NCBI RefSeq assembly: GCF_001730305.1
Contig: NZ_MIJY01000001.1
Span: 124,001 to 188,000, forward strand
Length of the DNA: 64,000 bases
From: Enterococcus termitis
Lineage (GTDB): Bacteria > Bacillota > Bacilli > Lactobacillales > Enterococcaceae
Direction: 5' to 3'
Positions 54,348 to 63,314 of this stretch are shown one piece after another. The first letter of the stretch is position 1. Every line of letters starts with the position of its first letter. A program made the translations under genes and the position numbers. The notes beneath the pieces are model-generated. The model was given only the letters and a program-made list of their open reading frames with translations, did no database searches and was not told where the DNA came from.

Positions 54348-54674
54348 ATTTAATTCTCCCCTACAAACAAATTATATTATACGCTTATAATCCAAGTCAT
54401 TAGTTTACAAAAATGTAGTTGCTATACTTGAAATATAAGATGTATTTTTTTTAGTGTAACGCTTTTTTTATGTATTGCTATTATCACAAGCCCCCAAGAA
54501 GTTCTTAAACTATTCGATAATCTTTGAAAAGTAGACTGTAATCTGAAAAATTTACTATAGGAGTAGTATTCTCCTAGTGGCTTAGAAATTCTATAAGCCC
54601 CTGAAAATATGGGATAAGCTTTTCGGTAACATATACAAAACATCCTCTATTATTTTTGTTAGCATGCTTACGTT

Positions 54675-54959
54675 TTATTTTTTTATATAATCAATGATAT
54701 CGCCCAGTTCTTCAATTGGAACATCTTTATCCAGCTTAGCTGTAATCGCTAACAGTTCACTTGGTTCGTCAGCAAAATAAGATACCGATACGCCCAAAGC
54801 TTTTGCTAATTTTTTTACAGTTTTGAAAGTAGGGTCTTTTCGCTCACCGTTCTCTAACCTTGAAATATTCGAAGCATTTACACCAGATTTTAATGCAAGC
54901 TGGTTAACACCTAGCTCTTTTGATTCGCGTAAATGTTTTAATCTTTCGCCAAAGTCCAT
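54675..54959 (-). CDS. XRE-family transcriptional regulator
   Basis: 94 residues. The helix-turn-helix reads LGVNQLALKSGVNASNISRLENGER (residues about 16-40 in shortened form here), followed by KALGVSVSYF and a short helical tail. The size and type match small phage-like or plasmid repressors. AAGGAG precedes the start. A 9-bp inverted repeat pair lies 40-90 nt upstream and could be its operator. The 327 nt after it show no gene. Confidence 0.85.
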   Translation of the reverse strand: MDFGERLKHLRESKELGVNQLALKSGVNASNISRLENGERKDPTFKTVKKLAKALGVSVSYFADEPSELLAITAKLDKDVPIEELGDIIDYIKK

Positions 54960-54997
54960 CGGTCAAGCTCCTTTCTTTAATCCTATGATATAGCCAT

Positions 54998-55049
54998 TTG
55001 GCAACAAAATCAAAATGAAATTGCAGAAAGATAACAAAAGTGTTGCCAA
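54998..55049. promoter_or_regulatory. inverted half-sites TTGGCAACA / TGTTGCCAA upstream of the XRE gene
   Basis: TTGGCAACA (54998-55006) and TGTTGCCAA (55041-55049) are perfect inverse copies with a centre distance of 43 nt, about four helical turns. This spacing on one DNA face is typical of repressor operators. Confidence 0.55.
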
Positions 55050-55295
55050 GTGACAATCCTTAGGAATTCATTGTCATTTATCAATAGGTACCGCTTTGTA
55101 TGAGTGTTAATCCTTTTAAAAATTGCCTGCATATCAATACATTATTTAAATATATGGCTTATTCGAAATGCTGACTGTTTATTTTTTAAGCTTGTTTATC
55201 GTTACAGCTACTTTTATGAGAAATGTTTATTCTTGGTGTGAAGAGCTAAATTTTAAGAAAGTAAGTAATTTGAGTATAATTTTTGACGTAAAACC

Positions 55296-55337
55296 AATAA
55301 AAAACGCTGCAACCTTGATAAAGGATACAACGTTATA
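55296..55337 (-). terminator. terminator downstream of tRNA-Thr
   Basis: On the minus strand AACGTTGTATCCTT pairs with AAGGTTGCAGCGTT and is followed by a T run. Confidence 0.75.
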
Positions 55338-55341
55338 AGTA

Positions 55342-55414
55342 AGCCACCTGCCGGGCTTGAACCGGCGACCCCCACCTTACCATGGTGGTGCTCTACCAGC
55401 TGAGCTAAGGCGGC
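55342..55414 (-). tRNA. tRNA-Thr (anticodon GGT)
   Basis: The minus strand gives acceptor GCCGCCT/AGGTGGC, D arm GCTCAGCTGGTAGAGC, anticodon stem CCACC/GGTGG with loop ATGGTAA (anticodon GGT, codon ACC) and T arm CCGGTTCAAGCCCGG. No CCA is encoded. The 228 nt to the next gene hold no other gene. Confidence 0.94.
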
Positions 55415-55642
55415 AAAATTAATAGAATACAGATAACAGATTAACCTAGATTTCAATGTTTGTCAACGTTTTTCAGTCGAAATTTATGCAATAGATAAAG
55501 GCTTTTTTTCAACAGAAAAGATAACTGAAAAGAGTCTAAGACTTAACTCTTTTCAGTCACATATGTGCCCTCTAAAAACGTGTAAACGATGTAGAAACAA
55601 GCGGAGCGATTTTATTCCAACTTCGTTTCAATCGTCAATCGT

Positions 55643-56020
55643 TTAATTCAAACTCGTTGTGATCCAACGAATAGCAGCTGCACCTAATGAATGAGTGTTA
55701 AAATCCATGGGAGCTGTGGTTGGAAATAAAGTAATCAGGCGCACAACATAAACGGTTATGAATAGACCAAGAAGGCTGAAAATGACGGTATTATTTTGGC
55801 AGATTCGTTTAAAAACAGGGACTTTATTACGAAATAAAAAAATACCGAAAATAATAGGTACCAGCCAAAACAAGGGATGATAGTAAAAAGCACCTTTTAG
55901 ATCAAGTTGAAAAACATGAATAAATGCTCGAGTCATACCACACCCTGGACAAGGAATCCCGAATATATTTTTGAAAACGCATAGTTCTAGATTATTCATC
56001 CACGCCAGTACTGTAGCCAT
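55643..56020 (-). CDS. DUF2752 membrane protein
   Basis: 125 residues from ATG 56020, with AGGTGA upstream. The family motif CPGCGMTRAF is at about residues 24-33, followed by three hydrophobic helices. The function of DUF2752 is unknown; the Cys pair suggests redox or metal binding. It overlaps the preceding gene by 29 nt, so the two are translationally coupled. Confidence 0.85.
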   Translation of the reverse strand: MATVLAWMNNLELCVFKNIFGIPCPGCGMTRAFIHVFQLDLKGAFYYHPLFWLVPIIFGIFLFRNKVPVFKRICQNNTVIFSLLGLFITVYVVRLITLFPTTAPMDFNTHSLGAAAIRWITTSLN

Positions 56021-56399
56021 CACGGTCACCTGTTTCAAGTTTATCCCAGAAACGGTTTAAGTCAGCTTGTAAGATACCAGTAGAAATAATTGAAAAACCA
56101 AATATTGAAAGAAGTAATAATACTATTTTATTATCAACGATGGGCCGGACATTTTCTCTAGACTGGCTTTCTACAAACATACTGCCAATTTTGTACCACC
56201 AATAAAGTGTATAAATACCACAAGTAATGATAGAAAATAGTACGACTAAACCAGGATTCGTCGTATGATCATCATTGACCTCAGCTAATTGACGAGTAAC
56301 ATCATACATCCAGAATAACGGATAAATACCACAAGTGACAAAGGATAATAAAATAACCATAGGAACTGATTTTTTGTTTGCTTGATACGAATAATTCAT
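55992..56399 (-). CDS. DUF4234 membrane protein
   Basis: 135 residues with repeated TCGIYPLFWMYD and TCGIYTLYWWYK blocks, each at a membrane-helix start, and a third helix near residue 100: the DUF4234 pattern. Function unknown. It forms an operon with the DUF2752 gene, a pair I have seen in other Firmicutes. Confidence 0.85.
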   Translation of the reverse strand: MNYSYQANKKSVPMVILLSFVTCGIYPLFWMYDVTRQLAEVNDDHTTNPGLVVLFSIITCGIYTLYWWYKIGSMFVESQSRENVRPIVDNKIVLLLLSIFGFSIISTGILQADLNRFWDKLETGDRDGYSTGVDE

Positions 56400-56587
56400 T
56401 TAAATATAACCTCCAAAGTTTAAACTATTTTTTTCCTGGCTGAACATTAATAAAATAATTGCAAAATAAATAACACTTTCAACCCTTTAACCTCCTTTAT
56501 AAAGTATAACAAAGGTGAAAGTGGAAAACTAGAATTTTTTTAACATTTTGATAAATCAATTATTAATGAACAAATAAAAAAAAGTAG

Positions 56588-56616
56588 TTGACATAGATTA
56601 ACGTTTCCAGTAGAAT
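56588..56616 (+). promoter_or_regulatory. promoter of the methionine T-box leader
   Basis: A perfect TTGACA (56588-56593), a 17-nt spacer and TAGAAT (56611-56616). Confidence 0.8.
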
Positions 56617-56622
56617 ACGATA

Positions 56623-56899
56623 TATCAAAAAGAAAATAGATAATCCGTTGAAGAGAAGAGTAGATTTGGACGTGCTTCACTAGAGAGTCTCGGTTGGTGA
56701 AAAGAGACAAGCACAAAAGGATTGAAGATGGCCTCACGAGGATAAGCTGTTGATACGTAAGCAGCTTCGGGAAGCACCCGTTACCCTAGCAACAAGTTAT
56801 TAGACTTGATTTAAGAAAAGTAATGTAGGTTACTTTAAAACAAAGGTGGTACCGCGATTATTCGCCCTTTACTAGCATAGGCTGGTAGAGGGCTTTTTT
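56623..56899 (+). promoter_or_regulatory. T-box riboswitch 1, Met specifier
   Basis: Stem I carries GAAGATGGC with specifier ATG at 56728-56730. The T-box AAGGTGGTACCGCG (56843-56856) has the UGGU bulge that fits a tRNA with discriminator A, as in tRNA-Met. A terminator follows (GCCCTTTACTAGC with GCTGGTAGAGGGC, 56864-56899). Uncharged tRNA-Met would stabilise the antiterminator. Confidence 0.9.
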
Positions 56900-56934
56900 G
56901 TACCTTTTTGGGCAAACTGAAACACAATTAAATA

Positions 56935-57222
56935 GAGAATCAACGCATTGAGATGGAAAGTACAGATGGAATGTTATCTAACAGAGAGCTTGGGCAGCTG
57001 AAAACAAGCGATAATAGAAATCTGGAAAATGGCCATTGAGCAGCGCTTCGAGTGACTTTGTTCATAAGACAGCGACGGGAGCACCCGTTATCGTGCTAGA
57101 GTATAATCAATTTTTTGACGTACTTGATGAGGGTATCTATGTGAATAGATACTAAATAGAGGTGGTAGCACGCAAAAGCGTCCTCAAATGTATAATTTTA
57201 TGCATTTGAGGACGCTTTTTTC
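56935..57222 (+). promoter_or_regulatory. T-box riboswitch 2, Met specifier, in tandem with the first
   Basis: GAAAATGGC holds the specifier ATG at 57029-57031. The T-box GAGGTGGTAGCACGC (57159-57173) has the UGGU bulge at 57163-57166. The terminator AAAGCGTCCTCAAATG/CATTTGAGGACGC with a T run ends at 57222. No promoter is evident between the two T-boxes. Confidence 0.9.
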
Positions 57223-57305
57223 TTTTGATAATAAATGAAATGAAGGGAAGAGGATACGAGAAAAAATAACTGATTTATCTCAAAAGAACGACAGGAGGAA
57301 TAAAA

Positions 57306-58376
57306 ATGATTGAATTAAAAAACATAGGCGTTACCTTTTATCAAAAAAAGCAACAGATCGATGCAGTTAAAGATGTTTCACTTACGGTTGAAAAAGAAGA
57401 TGTATTCGGAATTGTGGGCTATTCCGGGGCTGGGAAAAGTACACTTGTTCGAGTAATCAACCTACTACAACGACCAACATCAGGTGAAGTCCTTATAAAC
57501 AATAGAAATATTCTTGGATTTTCAGCCAAAGAGTTAAGGGCACAACGAAAAAAAATCGGGATGATTTTTCAGCATTTTAATTTGATGAAAGAGCGAACGA
57601 TTTTCGCAAATATTGATTTTTCACTCAAATATGCTGGCTTATCAAAAGACCAGCGTAAAGAAAAAATAGGACGATTATTAGAGCTAGTGGGTCTTTCAGA
57701 TAAAAAAGATGCTTATCCAAGTCAATTATCTGGAGGACAGAAACAACGTGTAGCAATTGCTAGAGCTTTAGCGAATGATCCGGAAATACTGTTATGTGAT
57801 GAAGCAACTAGTGCATTAGATCCTAAAACAACGATTCAAATCTTAGATTTATTGAAAAAATTAAACAAAGAATTAGGTCTCACGATCGTATTAATCACCC
57901 ATGAAATGCAGGTCGTGAAAGAAATTTGCAATAAAGTTGCCGTAATGGAAAATGGACGAGTGATTGAACAAAATGATATTGTGTCGATTTTCAGTCAACC
58001 TCAAAAAGCCTTGACGAAGGACTTTATCCGAACGGCAACACATATCGATCAAGCGTTAGAAACCATTGTTCAACATCCTAGTTTGACTGATTTGAGTGGA
58101 AATGAAGTGTTGGTAGAATTTTCTTATGTAGGAGAGCAGACAAGTGAACCATTGATTGCTCAGCTTTACAGTAAATATCATGTGGTGACAAATATTTTAT
58201 ATGGAAATGTAGAAATCCTGCAACAAGTGCCAATCGGTAATTTGATCGTGATTCTTTCGGGAGAAGAAACACAACGAGAAAAAGCCTTGACGTTTTTGCA
58301 AAAAGAAGGTGTAAAAATTAAACGCTTAAAAGAAGGCAAATCAGAAAAAAACATCGTGCCTTTACATGTTATCTAA
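57306..58376 (+). CDS. metN: methionine ABC transporter ATPase
   Basis: 356 residues. The ABC domain has [29 protein letters not shown] and LITHEMQV; the C-terminal NIL domain (about residues 265-345) is typical of MetN and senses methionine. ACAGGAGGA precedes ATG 57306. Behind two Met T-boxes and followed by metI and metQ, so uptake of methionine is the clear role. Confidence 0.95.
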   Translation: MIELKNIGVTFYQKKQQIDAVKDVSLTVEKEDVFGIVGYSGAGKSTLVRVINLLQRPTSGEVLINNRNILGFSAKELRAQRKKIGMIFQHFNLMKERTIFANIDFSLKYAGLSKDQRKEKIGRLLELVGLSDKKDAYPSQLSGGQKQRVAIARALANDPEILLCDEATSALDPKTTIQILDLLKKLNKELGLTIVLITHEMQVVKEICNKVAVMENGRVIEQNDIVSIFSQPQKALTKDFIRTATHIDQALETIVQHPSLTDLSGNEVLVEFSYVGEQTSEPLIAQLYSKYHVVTNILYGNVEILQQVPIGNLIVILSGEETQREKALTFLQKEGVKIKRLKEGKSEKNIVPLHVI

Positions 58377-58403
58377 ATAAAATCAAGACAAGGAGTGAAG
58401 AAA

Positions 58404-59084
58404 ATGCAAGCCATTTTACAGCAATATTTTCCAAACGTTTTACTATTAAAACAAGAATTTATTGATAGCACGATCGAAACAGTATATATGGTCTTTTGGA
58501 CAGCAATCATCGCTGGAATTTTAGGGACATTACTTGGTGTGATTCTAGTAGCGACAGGACCAGACGGAATTTTAACGAACCGAATACTTTATAATATTTT
58601 AGAAAAAATCATCAACATTTGCCGATCCATTCCTTTTATCATCATGCTGGCATTGATTCAGCCGATCACTCGTTTTTTAACAGGAACAACGATTGGAACA
58701 ACGGCTGCATTGGTGCCGCTGGTGATAGGAGTGATTCCATTTTTTGCTCGTCAAATCGAGAATGCCTTATTGGAAGTTGATCCAGGCGTAGTCGAAGCAG
58801 CAGAGTCAATGGGAACAAGCCCTATGGGAATTATTTTTAGAGTGTATTTAGTGGAAGGTCTACCAAGTATTATTCGTGTATCATCTGTTACGATCATTAA
58901 TTTAATCGGATTGACGGCAATGGCTGGAGCCATCGGTGCAGGTGGCTTAGGCAATCTTGCAATCACCAGAGGCTATAATCGATTTCAAACAGATGTCACA
59001 ATCGTTGCAACCTTGATCATCTTGATCTTGGTTTTTGCCAGTCAGTTTATAAGCAATACATTGATTAAAAAAACATCACATTAA
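58404..59084 (+). CDS. metI: methionine ABC transporter permease
   Basis: 226 residues from ATG 58404 (AAGGAG upstream; GTG 58395 overlaps it). Five hydrophobic helices and the ABC-permease EAA motif VVEAAESMGTSP followed by GLTAMAGAIGAGGLGNLA are the MetI signature. It forms the membrane channel with MetN. Confidence 0.94.
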   Translation: MQAILQQYFPNVLLLKQEFIDSTIETVYMVFWTAIIAGILGTLLGVILVATGPDGILTNRILYNILEKIINICRSIPFIIMLALIQPITRFLTGTTIGTTAALVPLVIGVIPFFARQIENALLEVDPGVVEAAESMGTSPMGIIFRVYLVEGLPSIIRVSSVTIINLIGLTAMAGAIGAGGLGNLAITRGYNRFQTDVTIVATLIILILVFASQFISNTLIKKTSH

Positions 59085-59103
59085 ACGAAAAGAGGAAATC
59101 AAC

Positions 59104-59937
59104 ATGAAAAAAGCAATTAAACTTATCGGATTAGCATTAACAATTGGCGTTGTACTAGCAGGATGCTCGGCGGGAAGTGCCAAAAGTGAAAAGAATGAAG
59201 TCGTAAAATTAGGTGTAGTTGGTGCAAATAATGAAGTCTTAGAATCAGTCAAAGAACGTTTGAAAAAAGATGGAATTGATCTTCAATTGGTCGAATTCTC
59301 TGATTATACGCAGCCAAATGCAGCTTTAGCAGAAAAAGAAATCGATTTGAATTCGTTTCAGCATCAAATTTTTCTAGACAATTACAACGAAGAGCATAAA
59401 ACAGATTTAGTTTCTATCGGAAATACTGTCAGCGCACCATTAGGCATCTATTCATCAAAAATCAAAGAGGTCAAGGAGCTAAAAGAAGGGGCTGAAATTG
59501 CTATCCCTAATGATGCAACTAACGGTGGTCGCGCACTATTGCTGTTGCAAAGTGCTGATTTGATCAAAGTGGATCCTGCTAAAAAACAGACACCTACTGT
59601 CAGTGATATTACTGAAAATAAGCTGAATTTAAAAATCACTGAGCTGGATGCATCACAAACAGCAAGAGCACTTCAAGATATCGATGCGTCTGTAATCAAC
59701 AGCGGAATGGCTGTAGACGCTGGTTTTGTACCAGCAAAAGATGCAATTTTCCTAGAGCCGGTTGATGAAACATCAAAGCCTTACGTCAATATTATCGTTG
59801 CACGCAAAGAAGATGAAAACAATAAAACATACAATAAAGTAGTGGACACCTATCAGCAAGAAGAAACTAAAAAAGTGATTGAAGAAACATCAAAAGGTTC
59901 TAGTGTTCCGGCTTGGGAAACATTTGGCAGAAAATAA
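59104..59937 (+). CDS. metQ: methionine-binding lipoprotein
   Basis: 277 residues. Lipobox VLAGC at about residue 17-21, then the NlpA/MetQ fold with KLGVVGANNEVLE, ALAEKEIDLNSFQHQ, IAIPNDATNGGRAL and a C-terminal PAWETFGRK. It binds methionine outside the membrane and delivers it to MetNI. AGAGGAAA precedes ATG 59104. Confidence 0.94.
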   Translation: MKKAIKLIGLALTIGVVLAGCSAGSAKSEKNEVVKLGVVGANNEVLESVKERLKKDGIDLQLVEFSDYTQPNAALAEKEIDLNSFQHQIFLDNYNEEHKTDLVSIGNTVSAPLGIYSSKIKEVKELKEGAEIAIPNDATNGGRALLLLQSADLIKVDPAKKQTPTVSDITENKLNLKITELDASQTARALQDIDASVINSGMAVDAGFVPAKDAIFLEPVDETSKPYVNIIVARKEDENNKTYNKVVDTYQQEETKKVIEETSKGSSVPAWETFGRK

Positions 59938-59952
59938 AAGGAGGACAATTAG

Positions 59953-61155
59953 ATGACTACATTGACAAAACAATCAATTCAAGCAGAAATCCAACAAAAT
60001 GCAGATGAAGTGATCGCACTTAGACGTCACTTTCATCAATACCCAGAAGCAAGTTTAAAAGAATTTGAAACAATCAAACGAATCAAAGAAGAACTAACAA
60101 AATTAGCTATTCCTTTTGAAGAGGTAGGAGAAACAGGCGTTTTAGGCACAATTACAGGAAAAAAAGGAGCAGGAAAAACAATTATCTTAAGAGCAGATAT
60201 CGATGCTTTAGAGTTAGAGGATGCTACAGAGAAAGACTATCAATCCAAAAATCCCGGCTTAAATCATGCCTGTGGACACGATGGACATGCAGCTGCACTG
60301 CTTGGTGCTGCCAAAGTGTTAAAAAGTCATGAAGATGATTTTGCCGGAACGATCAAATTAGCCTTTCAACCAGCAGAAGAAATTGGTGCAGGCGCTCGTC
60401 AGTTCGTTGAAGGCGGATTTGTTGAAAATATTGATCAAGTTTTTGGTATTCATTTAGATTCAAGTGTTCCAGTAGGTAAACTAGTGGCTACAAAGGGTGC
60501 TACGAATGCATCATGTGATATCTTTAAAATTGAGGTAGAAGGATTGAGCAGTCATGTCGCTCAACCAAATGTCGGTCGTGATGCTGTTTTGGCAGCTGCA
60601 AGTATTGTTGTTGAGCTGCAGAAAATTGCTTCAAGAGAGGTAAGTCCGCTAGATCCTGTAGTCGTTGGTATTGGCGTACTAGATGCTGGAACTCGATATA
60701 ATATTGTAGCAAATCATGCCAAAATAGAAGGAACTGTTCGAGCATTTAGCCATGAAACAAGAGCATTCGTTTTAAAGCGTGTAAAAGAAATTGCCAATCA
60801 AATTGCTGAAGCTCACCGAACAAAAATCTCATCTTTTCATATCCATGATGCAGCAGGACCTTTGATCAATGATGATACCGCAACTGAATTAGCACAAAAA
60901 GTAGCATCTGAAATTGTTGGAAGTGAAAATGTTGTCACTGATCATACGAAGAGTTTAGGTGCAGATGATTTTGCTGATTTCTTATTGAAAGCGCCAGGCG
61001 TTTATGGACGAGTAGGAACTAGAAATCTAGATAATCCAGAAACACAATATGGTCATCATCATGAAAAATTTGACATTGATGAAGCTGGCTTAGCCCTAGC
61101 AACTGAATTTCATGTGAAATATGCGTTGACATATTTAGGTTCTGATGCAAAATAA
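59953..61155 (+). CDS. M20-family amidohydrolase / N-acyl amino acid hydrolase
   Basis: 400 residues. Metal-site motifs are HACGHDGH, FQPAEEIGAGA and GADDFADFLL, with the RRHFHQYPE N-terminus of the M20D (IAA-amino acid hydrolase-like) group. It probably frees amino acids from N-acyl or dipeptide forms in the cytoplasm. It is the last gene of the met operon (16 nt after metQ, AAGGAGG RBS), which suggests N-acetylmethionine or a similar methionine source. Confidence 0.9.
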   Translation: MTTLTKQSIQAEIQQNADEVIALRRHFHQYPEASLKEFETIKRIKEELTKLAIPFEEVGETGVLGTITGKKGAGKTIILRADIDALELEDATEKDYQSKNPGLNHACGHDGHAAALLGAAKVLKSHEDDFAGTIKLAFQPAEEIGAGARQFVEGGFVENIDQVFGIHLDSSVPVGKLVATKGATNASCDIFKIEVEGLSSHVAQPNVGRDAVLAAASIVVELQKIASREVSPLDPVVVGIGVLDAGTRYNIVANHAKIEGTVRAFSHETRAFVLKRVKEIANQIAEAHRTKISSFHIHDAAGPLINDDTATELAQKVASEIVGSENVVTDHTKSLGADDFADFLLKAPGVYGRVGTRNLDNPETQYGHHHEKFDIDEAGLALATEFHVKYALTYLGSDAK

Positions 61156-61167
61156 TAGTTTAAACAG

Positions 61168-61199
61168 ATCGACAAGAAAAAAAGCTTGTCGATTTTTTT
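61168..61199 (+). terminator. terminator after the met operon
   Basis: ATCGACAAG pairs with CTTGTCGAT, followed by seven T residues. Confidence 0.9.
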
Positions 61200-61270
61200 C
61201 TGTGGTTCTCCCTGATCATCTGGGGTATTCTGGATCAAATGAAGAAAAAAAATAAGTCATATCAGTTTTA

Positions 61271-61298
61271 TTGCTTTTCACACAAGATATGATAAAAT
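61271..61298 (+). promoter_or_regulatory. promoter of the ABC-F leader
   Basis: TTGCTT (61271-61276), a 16-nt spacer and TAAAAT (61293-61298) lie just upstream of the leader-peptide RBS. Confidence 0.55.
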
Positions 61299-61325
61299 GT
61301 GTTTTGTAAAGAAAGGTGATTAAGA

Positions 61326-61406
61326 ATGTTTTTTCTTTCAGATAAATTTGTGAAAAGAAGTAGCTCCCAACATATGAATGTGATGAAGCATTGTTGTGGA
61401 GCCTAA
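61326..61406 (+). CDS. 26-residue leader peptide upstream of the ABC-F gene
   Basis: ATG 61326 has AAGGTGA 6 nt upstream. The peptide is MFFLSDKFVKRSSSQ followed by HMNVMKHCCGA and a TAA stop at 61404-61406. Its codons for VMK and the next base form GATGAAGC (61382-61389), which can pair with GCTTCATC (61417-61424) beyond the stop. This makes it a good candidate for ribosome-mediated attenuation rather than a functional protein. No family match is expected for such a short peptide. Confidence 0.65.
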   Translation: MFFLSDKFVKRSSSQHMNVMKHCCGA

Positions 61407-61544
61407 TAAAATGAACGCTTCATCGTCAAAATAAAGACTGGATTTTTAAGACTAAGCAGTAGTCTTATTTGGTGTTGCTTTTGGCGATGAACTTGATTTT
61501 TATAACGCAGATCAAAGGACAACGTGTTTCGTACGTTGTCCTTT
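61382..61544 (+). promoter_or_regulatory. attenuator-like leader with mutually exclusive hairpins
   Basis: Segment 1 GATGAAGC (61382-61389) pairs with segment 2 GCTTCATC (61417-61424). Segment 2, extended as TTCATCGTCAAAA (61419-61431), pairs instead with segment 3 TTTTGGCGATGAA (61479-61491), which is followed by CTTGATTTTTA. Inside that loop is AAGACTA/TAGTCTT (61448-61466). A 12-bp hairpin AAAGGACAACGT/ACGTTGTCCTTT follows (61514-61544). The arrangement fits transcription attenuation of the ABC-F gene. Confidence 0.65.
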
Positions 61545-61764
61545 GTTGATAGTGGCAAGGGATAAGATAGGAGAGCCTATTTGATCGCTTGTTTTTTTGT
61601 CTGAATAAACAACAAATGACCTTTACGTTAAACGTACGAAAGCGTTGTGCAAAACAACTTTAATTTTTGAGTAGATAAAAACTGATGTTTACTATAATTT
61701 ACAACGAATGAAGAGCAAAGCGTTTCAAAGGAAGCTTTGCAAAAATCGAAAAGAGGAAGAAAAA

Positions 61765-63306
61765 ATGAGTATATTAACAATCGAACATCTAACCCAACGT
61801 TTTGGGGAAAAAATTTTATATGAAGATGCTTCTCTGCGAGTCAATAAAGGGGATCATATGGGATTAACAGGACAAAATGGTGTAGGGAAATCTACTTTAG
61901 TCAAAATCTTAACTGGTGAAATTTTGGCAGATGATGGGAGTATCATTTGGCAAAACAATACTAAAATAGGCTATTTAGATCAATATGTGGAAGTAATCGG
62001 TGAACACACGATTAATCAGTTTTTACATCAAGCATACAAACCGCTATATGAAATCGAAAAACAAATCAATGATCTATACGCAACATTTGGTGAGACTGGT
62101 GAAGCTAAATTATTAGAACGAGCAGGGAATTTACAAACACAGCTAGATGAAAGTGATTTTTATCAAAGCGATACGATCATCAACGATCTTGCAAATGGTT
62201 TAGGGATTGAGGCGATTGGATTAGAGCGTCCGATGAATGAACTGAGTGGAGGTCAAAGATCGAAAGTTATTTTAGCGAAGTTGCTTTTAGAGGAACCAGA
62301 TGTGTTGCTTTTAGATGAGCCGACAAACTATTTGGATGACACGCATATTCAGTGGCTCATCAATTATCTGAATAATTTTAATGGGACGTTTATTTTGGTT
62401 TCTCATGATTATCATTTTTTAAACGCAGTAACGAATTGCATCTGTGATATTGAGTTTGGTAAATTGACAAAATATACCGGAAATGTCGAAAAATCATTCG
62501 CTCAAAAAGAACAAAACAAAGAAAGCTATTTAAAACAATACCACGCGCAACAAGCAAAAATCGAAAAAGCTGAAGCCTATATCCGCAAATACAAAGCAGG
62601 AAATCGCGCAACAATGGCGAAAAGTCGTCAAAAACAATTGGATCGCTTAGAACGAATGGCACCACCGGGAAGTTTGATGAAACCAAATCTTCATTTTCCT
62701 TATCAGCCGATTGTTGCCAGTCTAGCATTGATCACAGATGAATTAGTGATCGGCTATGCTGAACCATTACTGGCACCGATCAATTTATCTGTCCATAGTG
62801 GAGAAAAAGTTGCTATCAAAGGATTTAATGGAATCGGTAAGTCGACCTTGATCAAAACGCTGACTGGTAAAATAAAGTCGATCAGCGGTGAATTTCAATA
62901 TCCAGCGAATACAAAAATTGCTTATTTTTCCCAAGATTTGGTGTGGGAAAATGAGTATTTAACGCCGATTACTTATTTAAGTGACTGTTATCCAAAGAAG
63001 AATGTCAAAGAAATTCGTACTTTTTTAGCTAAAAGTGGACTTCCTGACAAACTAGTCAATCAACAAATTCGCTTGTTAAGTGGAGGCGAGCAAACAAAAG
63101 TGAAATTGTGTGAACTAACAATGACTACCAGTAATCTTATCTTTTTAGATGAGCCGACGAATCATATCGATACTGCCGCTAAAGATAGTTTACGCCAAGC
63201 AATTCAGCAATACCAAGGAACGATTGTGATTGTTTCCCATGAAGAGGAATTTTATACAGATATTGTTGATCGTGTTATTAATATTGAAGAGATGATGCGT
63301 TCGTAA
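61765..63306 (+). CDS. ABC-F family translation factor / ribosome-protection ATPase
   Basis: 513 residues from ATG 61765, with GAGGAAG upstream; the open frame back to 61708 has no RBS. Two ABC domains without membrane helices: GQNGVGKST, LSGGQRSK and LLLDEPTNYLD in the first; GFNGIGKST, LSGGEQTK and IFLDEPTNHID in the second. A charged interdomain linker (about nt 62480-62690) is typical of ABC-F factors that act in the ribosomal E site. It may be a housekeeping YbiT-like factor or an antibiotic-protection protein; the inducible-looking leader favours the second. No resistance subtype is assigned. Confidence 0.9.
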   Translation: MSILTIEHLTQRFGEKILYEDASLRVNKGDHMGLTGQNGVGKSTLVKILTGEILADDGSIIWQNNTKIGYLDQYVEVIGEHTINQFLHQAYKPLYEIEKQINDLYATFGETGEAKLLERAGNLQTQLDESDFYQSDTIINDLANGLGIEAIGLERPMNELSGGQRSKVILAKLLLEEPDVLLLDEPTNYLDDTHIQWLINYLNNFNGTFILVSHDYHFLNAVTNCICDIEFGKLTKYTGNVEKSFAQKEQNKESYLKQYHAQQAKIEKAEAYIRKYKAGNRATMAKSRQKQLDRLERMAPPGSLMKPNLHFPYQPIVASLALITDELVIGYAEPLLAPINLSVHSGEKVAIKGFNGIGKSTLIKTLTGKIKSISGEFQYPANTKIAYFSQDLVWENEYLTPITYLSDCYPKKNVKEIRTFLAKSGLPDKLVNQQIRLLSGGEQTKVKLCELTMTTSNLIFLDEPTNHIDTAAKDSLRQAIQQYQGTIVIVSHEEEFYTDIVDRVINIEEMMRS

Positions 63307-63314
63307 ATAAAATT

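Noticed and set aside
54422-54643. 73-codon minus-strand frame between the Ltp and XRE genes
   Set aside because: No RBS, unusual composition and no recognisable motif; I treat the gap as non-coding.
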